Shown: one piece after another, positions 32,003 through 39,894 of the stretch
Layout of the letters: every line of letters begins with the position of its first letter
Numbering within the stretch: the first letter of the stretch is position 1
DNA from: JAFGLZ01 sp964390905
GTDB taxonomy: Bacteria; Planctomycetota; Phycisphaerae; UBA1845; JAFGLZ01
Length of the DNA stretch: 64,000 bases
Direction: 5' to 3'
Assembly: GCA_964390905.1 (NCBI GenBank)
Contig: CAYMLO010000021.1
Span: forward strand, 1 to 64,000
The notes under the pieces: model-generated
Told to the model about the DNA's origin: nothing
Seen by the model: the letters and a program-made list of their open reading frames with translations, nothing else
Database searches by the model: none
Program-made: the position numbers and the translations under genes

Positions 32003-33553
32003 ATGATGGGACAGATGATAGTGACAGGCCGGTGTCGGCTCCGAGACGCAGTGCTCATCGTCCTTGCGGCTTCGATACTGCTGTCGCCTGCGGCGGCGGC
32101 GTCCGAGGAATCGGTTCGGCGCCCCAGGTTCTTCGTGCCTGACTTCTCGCCTGGCGACGGCAAGGACGAGTCGAGTTGGGTGGCGCTTGCCGTTTCGGAG
32201 GGCCTGCGAGCCCGTCTCCGGCGAAGCGGCGTGACCGAGGCGGTCTCCGGAACACGGACGGCGGGCGTCCTGCAACGGATGGTCGGAAACGGCACGCCCA
32301 ATCCGGAGCAGATTGTGCGGACGGCCCGACTGCTCGGTGCGGACTGGACCGTGATGGGCGTTGCGAGCGTGACGGATGAGGGCGAGTTTGCCTTGAAGGT
32401 GCGGGCCCGCCACGTCAAGCAGCCCGAGCGGGATCGCACCGGCTCGGTGCAGGCTTCCTCCCTGCGAGCGCTTCTCGAGAACACCACGAACGCGGCGCTC
32501 GAGCTGACGGGCATTGAGTTGAACGAGGCGCAACAGAAGCGAATATCGGCCACGCCGGAGGGATCGGACACCGCCCTGGAGTACTACGCCAAGGCCGTCC
32601 GCGCCGTCCGAGCGTCCAAGCCGAATGATGCGCTCTTCTACGTTGCCCAATCGCGGCGGCACGAGGCGGGCTTCCGACCCACACTGAGGCTGCTGGGTCA
32701 GATCAACGTGGCGGCGGGCAACCAGCGGGAGGTCCTGCTTGTCTTCGAGAGCTTGCTCCGCCGGGCCAAGCTGGCCGACGATCCCGTTGACGTGATCTTC
32801 GCCCTAACACAGATCGCCATCGCGCACCAGCGCCTCGGTCGCGCGGACATCGCCGAGGAGTACTACCGGGCTGCCCAGAAAGAGGCCCGCAGAATCGGAC
32901 TCCGCGACTACCAGGCCGTTCTGTTTGGCGCAATCGCAACCCTCCGAGTGGACCAGCGCAAGTCGGACGAGGCCGTCAGCCTGCTCCAGGAACGGCTGAA
33001 GCTCCTGGAACAGCTTGGCGATCGGCTTGCGCTGGGACCGGCGTGCATGACGCTGGGGCTGGTCTACGCGGCCAAGAAGGATACGCGGCAAGCGGTGGCG
33101 TACCTGAGCCGATCCGTCAAGCACGCCGAGGAGGTCGACATCCCCGCCGACAAGGCGTCCGCCCTGTTTCAGATCGGCGAGCTCCACAAGGAGGCCGGAG
33201 AGCTGGATGAGGCCCTGAAGGCCTATCAGGCCTCGATTGTGTCCAGCAAGGAATCTGAGGCAGGGTCGGCCTATCGGCAAATGGCCGAGGTCTACGACCG
33301 GCAGGGCGACCTCGCCAAGGCCCTCGAGATGCTACGCAAGGCGGAGTCCATTCTTTCGGGTCGCAGGGCCTACGCGCAGCAGGCAGATTGCCTCGCGCGG
33401 ATCGCGCGGATCCATGCGAAGCGCAACGACCACGCGGAGGCCGTCGATATCATGGCCGAGGCCGTCGAGATCCTCTCGGACCTCGGCCATCCCGAGCTGG
33501 ATGCCTACAAGAAGGAACTGGCCGAGATGCAGGCCAAGCATCGCCCGAAGTAG
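32003..33553 (+). CDS. Secreted CsgG/TolB-like domain plus TPR protein
   Basis: 516 residues from ATG at 32003; ATG at 31976 is an alternative, lying 8 nt behind a TATCCT box. Signal peptide RDAVLIVLAASILLSPAAAA. Residues ~35-150 resemble the CsgG/TolB-N type periplasmic domain (FFVPDFSPGDGKDESSWVALAVSEGLRARL, LLGADWTVMGVA). The rest is TPR repeats: EVLLVFESLLRRAK, GRADIAEEYYRAAQKEA, AGELDEALKAYQASI, GDLAKALEMLRKAESI, DHAEAVDIMAEAVEIL. Likely a periplasmic or outer-membrane-associated scaffold. Followed by a 440-nt non-coding region leading to lexA. Confidence 0.75.
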   Translation: MMGQMIVTGRCRLRDAVLIVLAASILLSPAAAASEESVRRPRFFVPDFSPGDGKDESSWVALAVSEGLRARLRRSGVTEAVSGTRTAGVLQRMVGNGTPNPEQIVRTARLLGADWTVMGVASVTDEGEFALKVRARHVKQPERDRTGSVQASSLRALLENTTNAALELTGIELNEAQQKRISATPEGSDTALEYYAKAVRAVRASKPNDALFYVAQSRRHEAGFRPTLRLLGQINVAAGNQREVLLVFESLLRRAKLADDPVDVIFALTQIAIAHQRLGRADIAEEYYRAAQKEARRIGLRDYQAVLFGAIATLRVDQRKSDEAVSLLQERLKLLEQLGDRLALGPACMTLGLVYAAKKDTRQAVAYLSRSVKHAEEVDIPADKASALFQIGELHKEAGELDEALKAYQASIVSSKESEAGSAYRQMAEVYDRQGDLAKALEMLRKAESILSGRRAYAQQADCLARIARIHAKRNDHAEAVDIMAEAVEILSDLGHPELDAYKKELAEMQAKHRPK

Positions 33554-33608
33554 CTTTCCACGCATGGCCCGCGCGAACGAAATCCCCAAAAAAACCGCCA
33601 GGTTGGGC

Positions 33609-33637
33609 TTGACGGAGCGGGCAAGTTAGGGTACTGT
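33609..33637 (+). promoter_or_regulatory. Candidate promoter upstream of lexA
   Basis: TTGACG (33609-33614), 17 bp spacer, TACTGT (33632-33637). It lies about 357 nt before the lexA ATG. Confidence 0.4.
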
Positions 33638-33650
33638 TAGATACCCTAAC
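33625..33650. promoter_or_regulatory. Inverted repeat GTTAGGGTA-n8-TACCCTAAC over the -10 box, candidate operator
   Basis: Perfect 9-bp arms (33625-33633 and 33642-33650) around CTGTTAGA. No U-tract follows, so an operator is likelier than a terminator. LexA itself is an obvious candidate binder, not demonstrated. Confidence 0.4.
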
Positions 33651-33786
33651 ATTAGGAGAACACGCCCGAGCTGACGGGCGTTGCCCGTTCGGGGCGGAAC
33701 TGACGGCTGTGACATCGAGGGGCTGGATTGCACGAGGATTGTCTTTGAGTGAAACAGAGCGCCGCCCGCAAGCGGTAGATCGCGTT

Positions 33787-33853
33787 GCCGTTCCAGGGAG
33801 GGTCGCCGACGGGGCGACCCGCCGCCCGCCGACAAGCGGGCGGCGGGAACGGC
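33787..33853. repeat. Perfect three-way-junction element (REP-like or structured RNA)
   Basis: Outer stem of 8 bp (GCCGTTCC 33787-33794 with GGAACGGC 33846-33853) encloses two adjacent perfect hairpins: GGGTCGCC/GGCGACCC (33800-33820) and GCCGCCCGC/GCGGGCGGC (33821-33844). All 25 pairs are Watson-Crick. It could be a REP-type mobile element or part of a structured transcript. Confidence 0.55.
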
Positions 33854-33960
33854 GCTGGGGATTCTGGACGTGACGGACGTTCTGTGCGGGGTTGCCGGGC
33901 GGCAAGGCCTGCCAGTCCTGCACGATGTAGCGCTTGCCATTCGCTCGGTGGGACCGTGAT
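33854..33960 (-). pseudogene. Possible remnant of a minus-strand gene
   Basis: Read on the minus strand in one frame this gives RANGKRYIVQDWQALPPGNP, then AQNVRHVQNPQRR, with nearly all codons ending in G or C as in real genes here. It stops being coding-like where the three-way-junction element begins. No start codon with a ribosome binding site. Family not recognised. Confidence 0.25.
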
Positions 33961-33993
33961 TTGATCGCTGCTCTATGAGAAGGAGCCAGGCCA

Positions 33994-34623
33994 ATGCCCG
34001 CCTCTCGAAAGGCTCACGAGCATCGGGGGCTGACACCGAAGCAGCTCGCCATCTTGACGTACCTGCGAGACTACGAGCGCAAGCAGGGATACGCGCCGAC
34101 CCTCCAGGAGGTGGCCGACCATTTCAACGTCACCAAGGTGACCATCTTCGAGCACGTCGGGGTTTTGCAGCGCAAGGGCTTCCTGGCGAGGTCCCCCCAC
34201 AAGGCAAGATCGCTGAGGCTCACGCCGCAGGCGGCTTTCCCGGACGAGCAATCGACGCGGTTGCCGCTCCTGGGCCGGATCGCGGCCGGGGCGCCCGTTG
34301 AGGCCGTCCAAGACAATGAGCAACTCGACCTCGATGAGATGCTGACCGTCAGAGGAGAGACCTTCGCCCTTCAGGTCCGCGGCGAGAGCATGGTCGAGGA
34401 GCAGATTCGCGACGGCGACTACGTCATCGTGGAGCGCCGTCAGACGGCCGGGGACGGCGAGACGGTGGTGGCGCTGCTCGAGAATGGCGAGACGACGCTC
34501 AAGAAGTTCTACCGGGAAGGGGAGAGGATCCGACTTCAGCCGGCCAACGCCGCCCTCTCGCCCATCTACGTCACGGACCTGGAGATCCAGGGCATCGTCG
34601 TCGGCGTATTCAGGAAATACTGA
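33994..34623 (+). CDS. lexA: SOS repressor LexA
   Basis: 209 residues. N-terminal winged helix (LTPKQLAILTYLRDYERKQGYAPTLQEVADHFNV), then the self-cleaving serine-protease domain. The cleavage site is Ala98-Gly99 (GRIAAGAP), nucleophile Ser132 (GESMVEEQIRDGD) and general-base Lys170 (TTLKKF), so it is functional by sequence. Represses DNA-damage genes until RecA filaments trigger autocleavage. ATG at 33994 with AAGGAG 9 nt upstream. The recognition helix VTKVTIFEHVGVL departs from the E. coli type, so its operator may differ. The convergent KamA-like gene ends 12 nt away. Confidence 0.94.
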   Translation: MPASRKAHEHRGLTPKQLAILTYLRDYERKQGYAPTLQEVADHFNVTKVTIFEHVGVLQRKGFLARSPHKARSLRLTPQAAFPDEQSTRLPLLGRIAAGAPVEAVQDNEQLDLDEMLTVRGETFALQVRGESMVEEQIRDGDYVIVERRQTAGDGETVVALLENGETTLKKFYREGERIRLQPANAALSPIYVTDLEIQGIVVGVFRKY

Positions 34624-34635
34624 TCGAACCTGACA

Positions 34636-35736
34636 TCAGGCCAGGTCGTCCAGCCAGGCTGCCCCCTCGGTTAGCCTCTTCTTGAAGAACCGCCCGGCGT
34701 TCCTCGGGTTTTTCGCTTGGTGATACTTCAAGAAGATCTCGTCGCCCACGATGCCGACGATCTCGATCTTGCCCGTCTTGTGCGACATGGCGTAGCGAAA
34801 TCGCTTGCTGTGGCCGTTGAGTTGCTTCTTGGCCCGTTCGACCACCGCGTACCCGCGTCGGAAGGGGACCTGGAAGCAGTGCTTGACCCGCTTGACGGGC
34901 CTGCACTGAAAGACGTAGTAGGGGTTTACGCCCAGACCCACCAGCCTGTTTTGCAGGCTTGCCAGCGTATCCGGATCATCGTTCACCCCGTCCAGCAATA
35001 CGGTCTGGTTGTTGACCATCACGCCGGCATCCACGACCCGACTGACGGCTTCGATGGACTGCTTGGTGATCTCCTTGGGATGGTCGAAATGCGTCACCAG
35101 GGAGAGCCGCTTGTCCTTCCGCGAGTACTTCCGGAACACGGTCAACAGCCCGTCGTCGTCCAGGATCCGCTGCGGGAAGGTCACGGGGATTCGGCTGCCG
35201 ATCCGGATGAACTGGAGATGGTCGATGGGAGCCAGCGTCCGCAGGAACTCCCGAATCACTCGCGTCGGCAGGACGAGGGGGTCGCCGCCGGTGATCAGCA
35301 CGTTGTTGACCTCATCGTGCTCCTTGATGTAGGCGACGGCTTCGGCAAACCGGCTGAGAATCTCCTCGCTCGTCAACCCGACCAGTCGCTTCCTGAAGCA
35401 GTGTCTGCAGTACATCGCACACTGGTTGGTCGCCAGGATCAGCGCGGTCTGCGAGTACTTGTGCTGTACGCCGGGCATCTTGGTGTTGCTGGCCTCGCCG
35501 CTCGTGTCATACATGCCTGAGGCGTTCAGCTCTTCCTCACAGGCGACGGCCAGCCGCCGGATGGGGTCCTTCGGGTCGGCCCAATCGACCAGCGAGGCGT
35601 AGTAGCGGGGAATCCGCATGGGATGCCGACCGACCACCTGACGAAGCCTCTTCTCCTCGTCGGGCGTCAACGATACGAGTCGCTTGAGCTCCTCAATCGT
35701 TGTGATGCTCTTCTTCAGCTCATCTTGCCATCGCAT
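34636..35736 (-). CDS. KamA-family radical SAM protein (lysine 2,3-aminomutase-like)
   Basis: 366 residues from ATG at 35736 behind AGGAGG. The radical-SAM cluster motif is C106-x3-C110-x2-C113 (NQCAMYCRHCFRKR). VLITGGDPLVLP and FIRIGSRIPVTFPQRI are typical of aminomutases and EpmB. The PLP-lysine motif PGGGGK of lysine 2,3-aminomutase is not seen; at that place is GHSKRFRYAMSHKTGKIEI, so it belongs to a divergent subgroup and may not be PLP-dependent. EpmB modifies elongation factor P; no efp or epmA gene lies nearby. Substrate unknown. Confidence 0.85.
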   Translation of the reverse strand: MRWQDELKKSITTIEELKRLVSLTPDEEKRLRQVVGRHPMRIPRYYASLVDWADPKDPIRRLAVACEEELNASGMYDTSGEASNTKMPGVQHKYSQTALILATNQCAMYCRHCFRKRLVGLTSEEILSRFAEAVAYIKEHDEVNNVLITGGDPLVLPTRVIREFLRTLAPIDHLQFIRIGSRIPVTFPQRILDDDGLLTVFRKYSRKDKRLSLVTHFDHPKEITKQSIEAVSRVVDAGVMVNNQTVLLDGVNDDPDTLASLQNRLVGLGVNPYYVFQCRPVKRVKHCFQVPFRRGYAVVERAKKQLNGHSKRFRYAMSHKTGKIEIVGIVGDEIFLKYHQAKNPRNAGRFFKKRLTEGAAWLDDLA

Positions 35737-35868
35737 TCTCTGGCCTCCTGAGCTGCGTGCCTTGGTTATAGGACATCATCGTCATTCGCACTGGGGACCT
35801 TTCATCCGCTTGCCTCCTTGGTCAGCGGGTAGACCGGAGAGGTCCGCGCGATCTTGAAGTTGTGGCCA

Positions 35869-36177
35869 TTATTTTATTTGACCTCCGCAATGGGGTACAT
35901 TTCTTGCGTGGATCCATCGGTCGATCTCGGCGACGAGCCTGTCGAGGTCGTCCTTGAGCGACTCGTCCAGGTTGGGGACCTTCTGGAGCTGCTTGAGGCA
36001 GGCCAGCCGGACACGATTGTCCTCGGCGTTGCCGGCTCTGCCGATCAGGGCCCTGTTCGCGCCGGTATCGCCGTGGACCTCAGCCGATGGCAGGGCGGCT
36101 GTCGCGACGGTCGCGACCAGCACCACGAAGGCCAATTCCCGGGCTCCTACACGGCCGATCCTGTTAGTCGACACCAT
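35869..36177 (-). CDS. Small secreted protein, unknown
   Basis: 102 residues from ATG at 36177, with AGGGAA close upstream. Signal-like segment LAFVVLVATVATAALPSAEV, then a charged helical stretch: NAEDNRVRLACLKQLQKVPNLDESLKDDLDRLVAEIDRWIH. The end (ARNVPHCGGQIK) has no defined domain. It could be complete or the N-terminal piece of a larger exported protein whose 3' part has been lost. It runs opposite to the DUF5658 gene, with starts 146 nt apart. Confidence 0.5.
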   Translation of the reverse strand: MVSTNRIGRVGARELAFVVLVATVATAALPSAEVHGDTGANRALIGRAGNAEDNRVRLACLKQLQKVPNLDESLKDDLDRLVAEIDRWIHARNVPHCGGQIK

Positions 36178-36322
36178 TTCCCTGCGCTCCGCGCGGCCAG
36201 CCGATCTCGTCTGTTGCTGTAGGGATACCCAAGACCCTACCCCAAAACCGCCAACAGGGCAACCGATCTTGTGGTGGGCCCGCGAGGCGTCGGCGAATAC
36301 AATACGCGCGGGATCGGGAATC

Positions 36323-36736
36323 ATGACAGAAGACCGCGACAGGCCGGACCGGACGCCCCCGAGGCAAGGACGAGACGAGGACGGGCAGGCGGTCCCGTCA
36401 TCGGTCTGGCGCGGGGCCGTGCTCTATCCGAACGTCTACGTCTGGTACGTCCTGCTCGCGTCGCTCGACGTCATGCTGACAGCGGTCATCGTTGCGGCCG
36501 GCGGGCACGAGGTGAATTCGCTGGCCGATCGCGTCCTCGGCCGGTGGGGATTGCCGGGGCTGGTCGTCTTCAAGTTCTCGCTGGTCCTGCTGGTGGTGGC
36601 CATCTGCGAGGTGGTGGGTCGGCGAAACGACCGGACGGGACGGAAACTCGCCGAATGGGCGGTGGCCATCACGGCGATTCCCGTGGTGGTGTCGCTGGTG
36701 CAGCTCCTTGCCCTGGTCCATATCATCGGCGTGTGA
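36323..36736 (+). CDS. DUF5658-like membrane protein
   Basis: 137 residues from ATG at 36323 (GGGA upstream; a TACAAT box at 36298-36303). The first 30 residues are charged and cytoplasmic. Three hydrophobic helices follow: VWYVLLASLDVMLTAVIVAAGG, GLVVFKFSLVLLVVAICEVVG and AVAITAIPVVVSLVQLLALVHIIG. The first loop motif HEVNSLADRVL corresponds to the N-P-L-A segment of DUF5658. No biochemical role is known for this family. Confidence 0.65.
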   Translation: MTEDRDRPDRTPPRQGRDEDGQAVPSSVWRGAVLYPNVYVWYVLLASLDVMLTAVIVAAGGHEVNSLADRVLGRWGLPGLVVFKFSLVLLVVAICEVVGRRNDRTGRKLAEWAVAITAIPVVVSLVQLLALVHIIGV

Positions 36737-36757
36737 CGTCGGCCGACAAAGGGCGTA

Positions 36758-37741
36758 TCAATCCAACGCGTCCAACTCCTGTTTGAGGACTTTCAAGAAG
36801 ATCTCGGGGTCGGCGAAGTCGCTGGCCGGCTCGATCTGACTGCCCTCATGCCACTCCGACCAGGAGCAGATGAACAGCCACCGCTTGCCGTCGGCGTGGT
36901 GCTGGTCGTAGTCGAAGGCCAGCTGCAGGCCGTCGCGGAAGAACTCCGGGTCCAACGGGATGATCGGATTGCCCTGTCGGACCAGGTGGTCGTCATAGCC
37001 CGCCATCGTGGTCGGCGCCCAGGGATCGCCGTTGTTGCTGCGGCTGGACCACATGCTCTGCTGGTGGTCCAGCTGCCCGGCGTAGTCGGTCGCGAAGCTG
37101 ACGTAAGGGTTGTAGATCATCCGAAGATCGAAGCAGTCCCACTTGTCGCCGGTCATGAAGACCGGCCCGGAGGTGCCCTCGATCCCCCACCGGACGTGCC
37201 ACCAGAGGTCGCAGTCGGTCGGTCCGGCCGCCCAGAAGAAGATGACCGGCTTGCCCTCCTCCTTGAGATACCCGGGCCGATTCCAGTAGGGCGCGGCCCG
37301 CGCGTTGACCCGCCAGGCGATCTGGTAGCTGTACTCGTTCACGTCGGGATCCTCGAACGTGAACCAGCCGTCCAGCAGGAAGAAGTAGTTCATGCCCTCC
37401 TGGTCGCAGAGGTCGGCGACGGCGTTCGTGTTCCGCTCGACCCACCACCAGTCGTGGTCGGTCAGCCAGAAGTTCAGGACGAACGTGTTGATGCCGTACT
37501 GCTTGGCCCAGGCGATGTGCTGGCGGATGACGTTCTCGTCGGCGTTGTCGTAGTGGCCCAGGACGGGTTCGTACGGATGGTTGAGCGGGTCATGGCTCCA
37601 TCGGCTCGGCACCCACCAGTGATGGTACATCACGCCCACGATCGACGGCGTGGGGTCCTCCACCGGCGGACACTCCAGCTCCAGCCCCAGTGACAGGATG
37701 CAGATGACCAACAGGCCAACGCGGGCTACCCACCGTCTCAT
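36758..37741 (-). CDS. Secreted GH99-like (endomannanase/WbsX-type) glycosidase
   Basis: 327 residues from ATG at 37741 behind AGGAGGAT. Hydrophobic export segment about 6-22. The body matches the GH99/GH71-like (beta/alpha)8 barrel: VGVMYHHWWVPSRW, HIAWAKQYGINTFVLNFWLTDHDWWW, DGWFTFEDPD, YLKEEGKPVIFFW, and the late FICSWSEWHEGSQIEPASDF, where W-N/S-E-W-x-E-G is the characteristic active-site strand. GH99 proteins cleave alpha-mannosides; WbsX-like relatives act in surface polysaccharide metabolism. A stable signal-anchored or periplasmic location is likely. Substrate unconfirmed. Confidence 0.8.
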   Translation of the reverse strand: MRRWVARVGLLVICILSLGLELECPPVEDPTPSIVGVMYHHWWVPSRWSHDPLNHPYEPVLGHYDNADENVIRQHIAWAKQYGINTFVLNFWLTDHDWWWVERNTNAVADLCDQEGMNYFFLLDGWFTFEDPDVNEYSYQIAWRVNARAAPYWNRPGYLKEEGKPVIFFWAAGPTDCDLWWHVRWGIEGTSGPVFMTGDKWDCFDLRMIYNPYVSFATDYAGQLDHQQSMWSSRSNNGDPWAPTTMAGYDDHLVRQGNPIIPLDPEFFRDGLQLAFDYDQHHADGKRWLFICSWSEWHEGSQIEPASDFADPEIFLKVLKQELDALD

Positions 37742-37974
37742 CGGTCTATCCTCCTGACATGACACGCGGCCCGCTGCCAAGACGCAGGCGCTTGAGGCCC
37801 CCGGTACCATCACCCTTCTACTGGCATCCGGGGCTTTGGGGCAACCCCTCGGTATGCAAGTTTCGATTCGCCGGAGCGTTGTGTATGATGTAGGTGTGCC
37901 GCGTCGCGTGGTCTGGGCCCCGACGATCGGGCGCGGGACGCCTGAACGACTGCAATCCTTAGGAGGGAATCCCT

Positions 37975-39810
37975 GTGACTGGTGCGATCTTGTTGGACCG
38001 GAAGCTCACGGTCGTGGTAGTGGTGTGTACCTTCATCATCGCCTGTCTGGCACTGCCGGTTGTGGCCGACCCGACGTTTTCCAGCGGCGTCAGCCAGGGA
38101 ACCGTGCCCGCTCCGATCAACGAAGACTCGGGCCTCGTCGCCAGCCGGAACTGCGACGGCGTCCTGTGGGTGCACAACGATTCGGGTGACGTTGCTCGCG
38201 TCTTCGCCATCGACACGCAGGGCCAGCTGCTCGGCACGTACAACATCATGGAGTCGGGAACCACCACGTACGCCCCGGCCACCGACTTCGAGGACATCGC
38301 GATCGGCCCCGGACCCGAGACGGGCGTCACCTACCTCTTCGTCGGCGACATCGGCGACAACAGCAGCCAACGGGCCAACATCCGCGTCTATCGGATTGCC
38401 GAGCCCGTTGCCTACACGCGACAGAGCGCCAGCCCGGTCACCAAGAACCTGAATCAGGGCGAGTGGACGTCCATCACGCTGGAGTACCCCGACGGCGCGC
38501 ACAACGCCGAGGGCATGTTCGTCGAGCCGTCCAGTGGCGATCTGTACATCGCCACGAAACAGTCCGGGACCATCGGCATCTACCAGGCGACCCGGGCGCA
38601 GCTCGAGTCAGGGACGACGGTGACGATGAGCCTGGTCCGAACCATGAGCCTGAGTCCCGGCGAGCTGGTGACCGCCGCTCACATCTCGCCAACCGGCGGC
38701 GAGATCCTCTTGAAGGGGTATGGTTGGAACCGACTGTGGCAGCGCGACACGGGTCAGAGCATCGATGACGCACTGGGCGGCACACCCATCGACATCCCCC
38801 TCGTCTCGGAGGTCCAGGGCGAGGCGATCACCTTCGACGGCATCGGCAACGACTACTACACGCACAGCGAGAATGGCAGCGGCGGCAGCGGTCCCCCCCA
38901 GGCGCTGTACCTCTACGAGCGGACCAGCGACGATGGTCCGATGCCGCCGACCGTGCCGGTGGCGTCAGAATCCGACTGGAAGTACCTCGACGACGGCTCA
39001 GATCAGGGAACGGCATGGCGGGCGCCGGGGTTCGACGACGGTGCGTGGCCCAACGGTCCGGCTCAGCTCGGCTACGGCGACGGCGACGAGCAAACGGTCG
39101 TTAGCTACGGGGGCGACTCGAACGACAAGCACGTCACCACGTATTTCCGGACGACGTTCGACGCGAACGACGTAGACGCCATCGATGCCCTCACCGTTCG
39201 GGTCGTCTACGACGACGGCGTGGCCGTCTATCTGAACGGCACGGAGATTGTCCGCGCTAACCTCGACGCCAACGCCGCCTTCGACGATCTTGCGACTGGT
39301 ACGCAGTATGCGTTGGAGAACACCTGGTTCGAGGTCTCGGTCGATCCGAACCTGCTCGTCGAGGGCACGAACACGCTGGCTGCAGAGGTCCATCAGGTCG
39401 GCGCCAGCAGCTCTGACATCAGCTTCGATCTTCAGCTGCTCGCGTCGCTCGCCGAGCCGACCGCCGTTCTCCTGCTCACCGAGACGAACGGCGTGTGGGG
39501 AGACGTCGACCTCGACCCGGAACCGGACGACCCGAACGAGATGGCGTTCCCGGAGGGCGCTGAGGTGACGCTGACGGCCAGCCCGGTCGACGGAAAGAGC
39601 CTGCGACACTGGCAGATCTTCGATCCCAACTTTCCTAACGACGCCAACCACGCGACCCTCGATGCCAACGAGGTCATCACCATCGTCATGGACACCGACA
39701 TGCACGTGAACGCCGTCTGGAAGTGCGGCAGCGGCTCGGCTCCCCTCCTTCCCCTGGCGCTGGGCGTATTGGTGTTGGCGGCGGTCGCGAGGCGCAGAGG
39801 CAGGAAGTGA
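37975..39810 (+). CDS. Secreted propeller-like protein with MYXO-CTERM-like tail
   Basis: 611 residues from GTG at 37975 behind GGAGGG. Signal peptide about 10-31. Residues ~35-320 look like a beta-propeller (VLWVHNDSGDVARVFAID, DFEDIAIGPGPETGVTYLFVGDIGDN, AEGMFVEPSSGDLYIATKQSG). Residues ~325-500 are a jelly-roll-like domain (WKYLDDGSDQGTAWRAPGFDD, AVYLNGTEIVRANL). A short Big-like/InlB-type repeat follows (VTLTASPVDGKSLRHWQIF). The C terminus, WKCGSGSAPLLPLALGVLVLAAVARRRGRK, has a Cys, a hydrophobic helix and a basic end, like MYXO-CTERM sorting tails. Probably surface-displayed; ligand unknown. Confidence 0.75.
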   Translation: MTGAILLDRKLTVVVVVCTFIIACLALPVVADPTFSSGVSQGTVPAPINEDSGLVASRNCDGVLWVHNDSGDVARVFAIDTQGQLLGTYNIMESGTTTYAPATDFEDIAIGPGPETGVTYLFVGDIGDNSSQRANIRVYRIAEPVAYTRQSASPVTKNLNQGEWTSITLEYPDGAHNAEGMFVEPSSGDLYIATKQSGTIGIYQATRAQLESGTTVTMSLVRTMSLSPGELVTAAHISPTGGEILLKGYGWNRLWQRDTGQSIDDALGGTPIDIPLVSEVQGEAITFDGIGNDYYTHSENGSGGSGPPQALYLYERTSDDGPMPPTVPVASESDWKYLDDGSDQGTAWRAPGFDDGAWPNGPAQLGYGDGDEQTVVSYGGDSNDKHVTTYFRTTFDANDVDAIDALTVRVVYDDGVAVYLNGTEIVRANLDANAAFDDLATGTQYALENTWFEVSVDPNLLVEGTNTLAAEVHQVGASSSDISFDLQLLASLAEPTAVLLLTETNGVWGDVDLDPEPDDPNEMAFPEGAEVTLTASPVDGKSLRHWQIFDPNFPNDANHATLDANEVITIVMDTDMHVNAVWKCGSGSAPLLPLALGVLVLAAVARRRGRK

Positions 39811-39894
39811 TCTGCATTACGCCTTTAGACCCGTCGCTGTTCCCTCGCCACCGGAGCGGCAACGATGTGTGCGCCTTGATGGCGAGGTGACGAG

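Larger units (their letters stand above)
33554..33993. other. Structured intergenic region upstream of lexA
   Basis: 440 bases without a plus-strand gene. From left to right: a promoter with an inverted repeat on its -10 (33609-33650), small GC hairpins around 33664-33695, the perfect three-way-junction element (33787-33853), a minus-strand coding-like remnant (33854-33960), and the lexA ribosome binding site. Confidence 0.6.
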
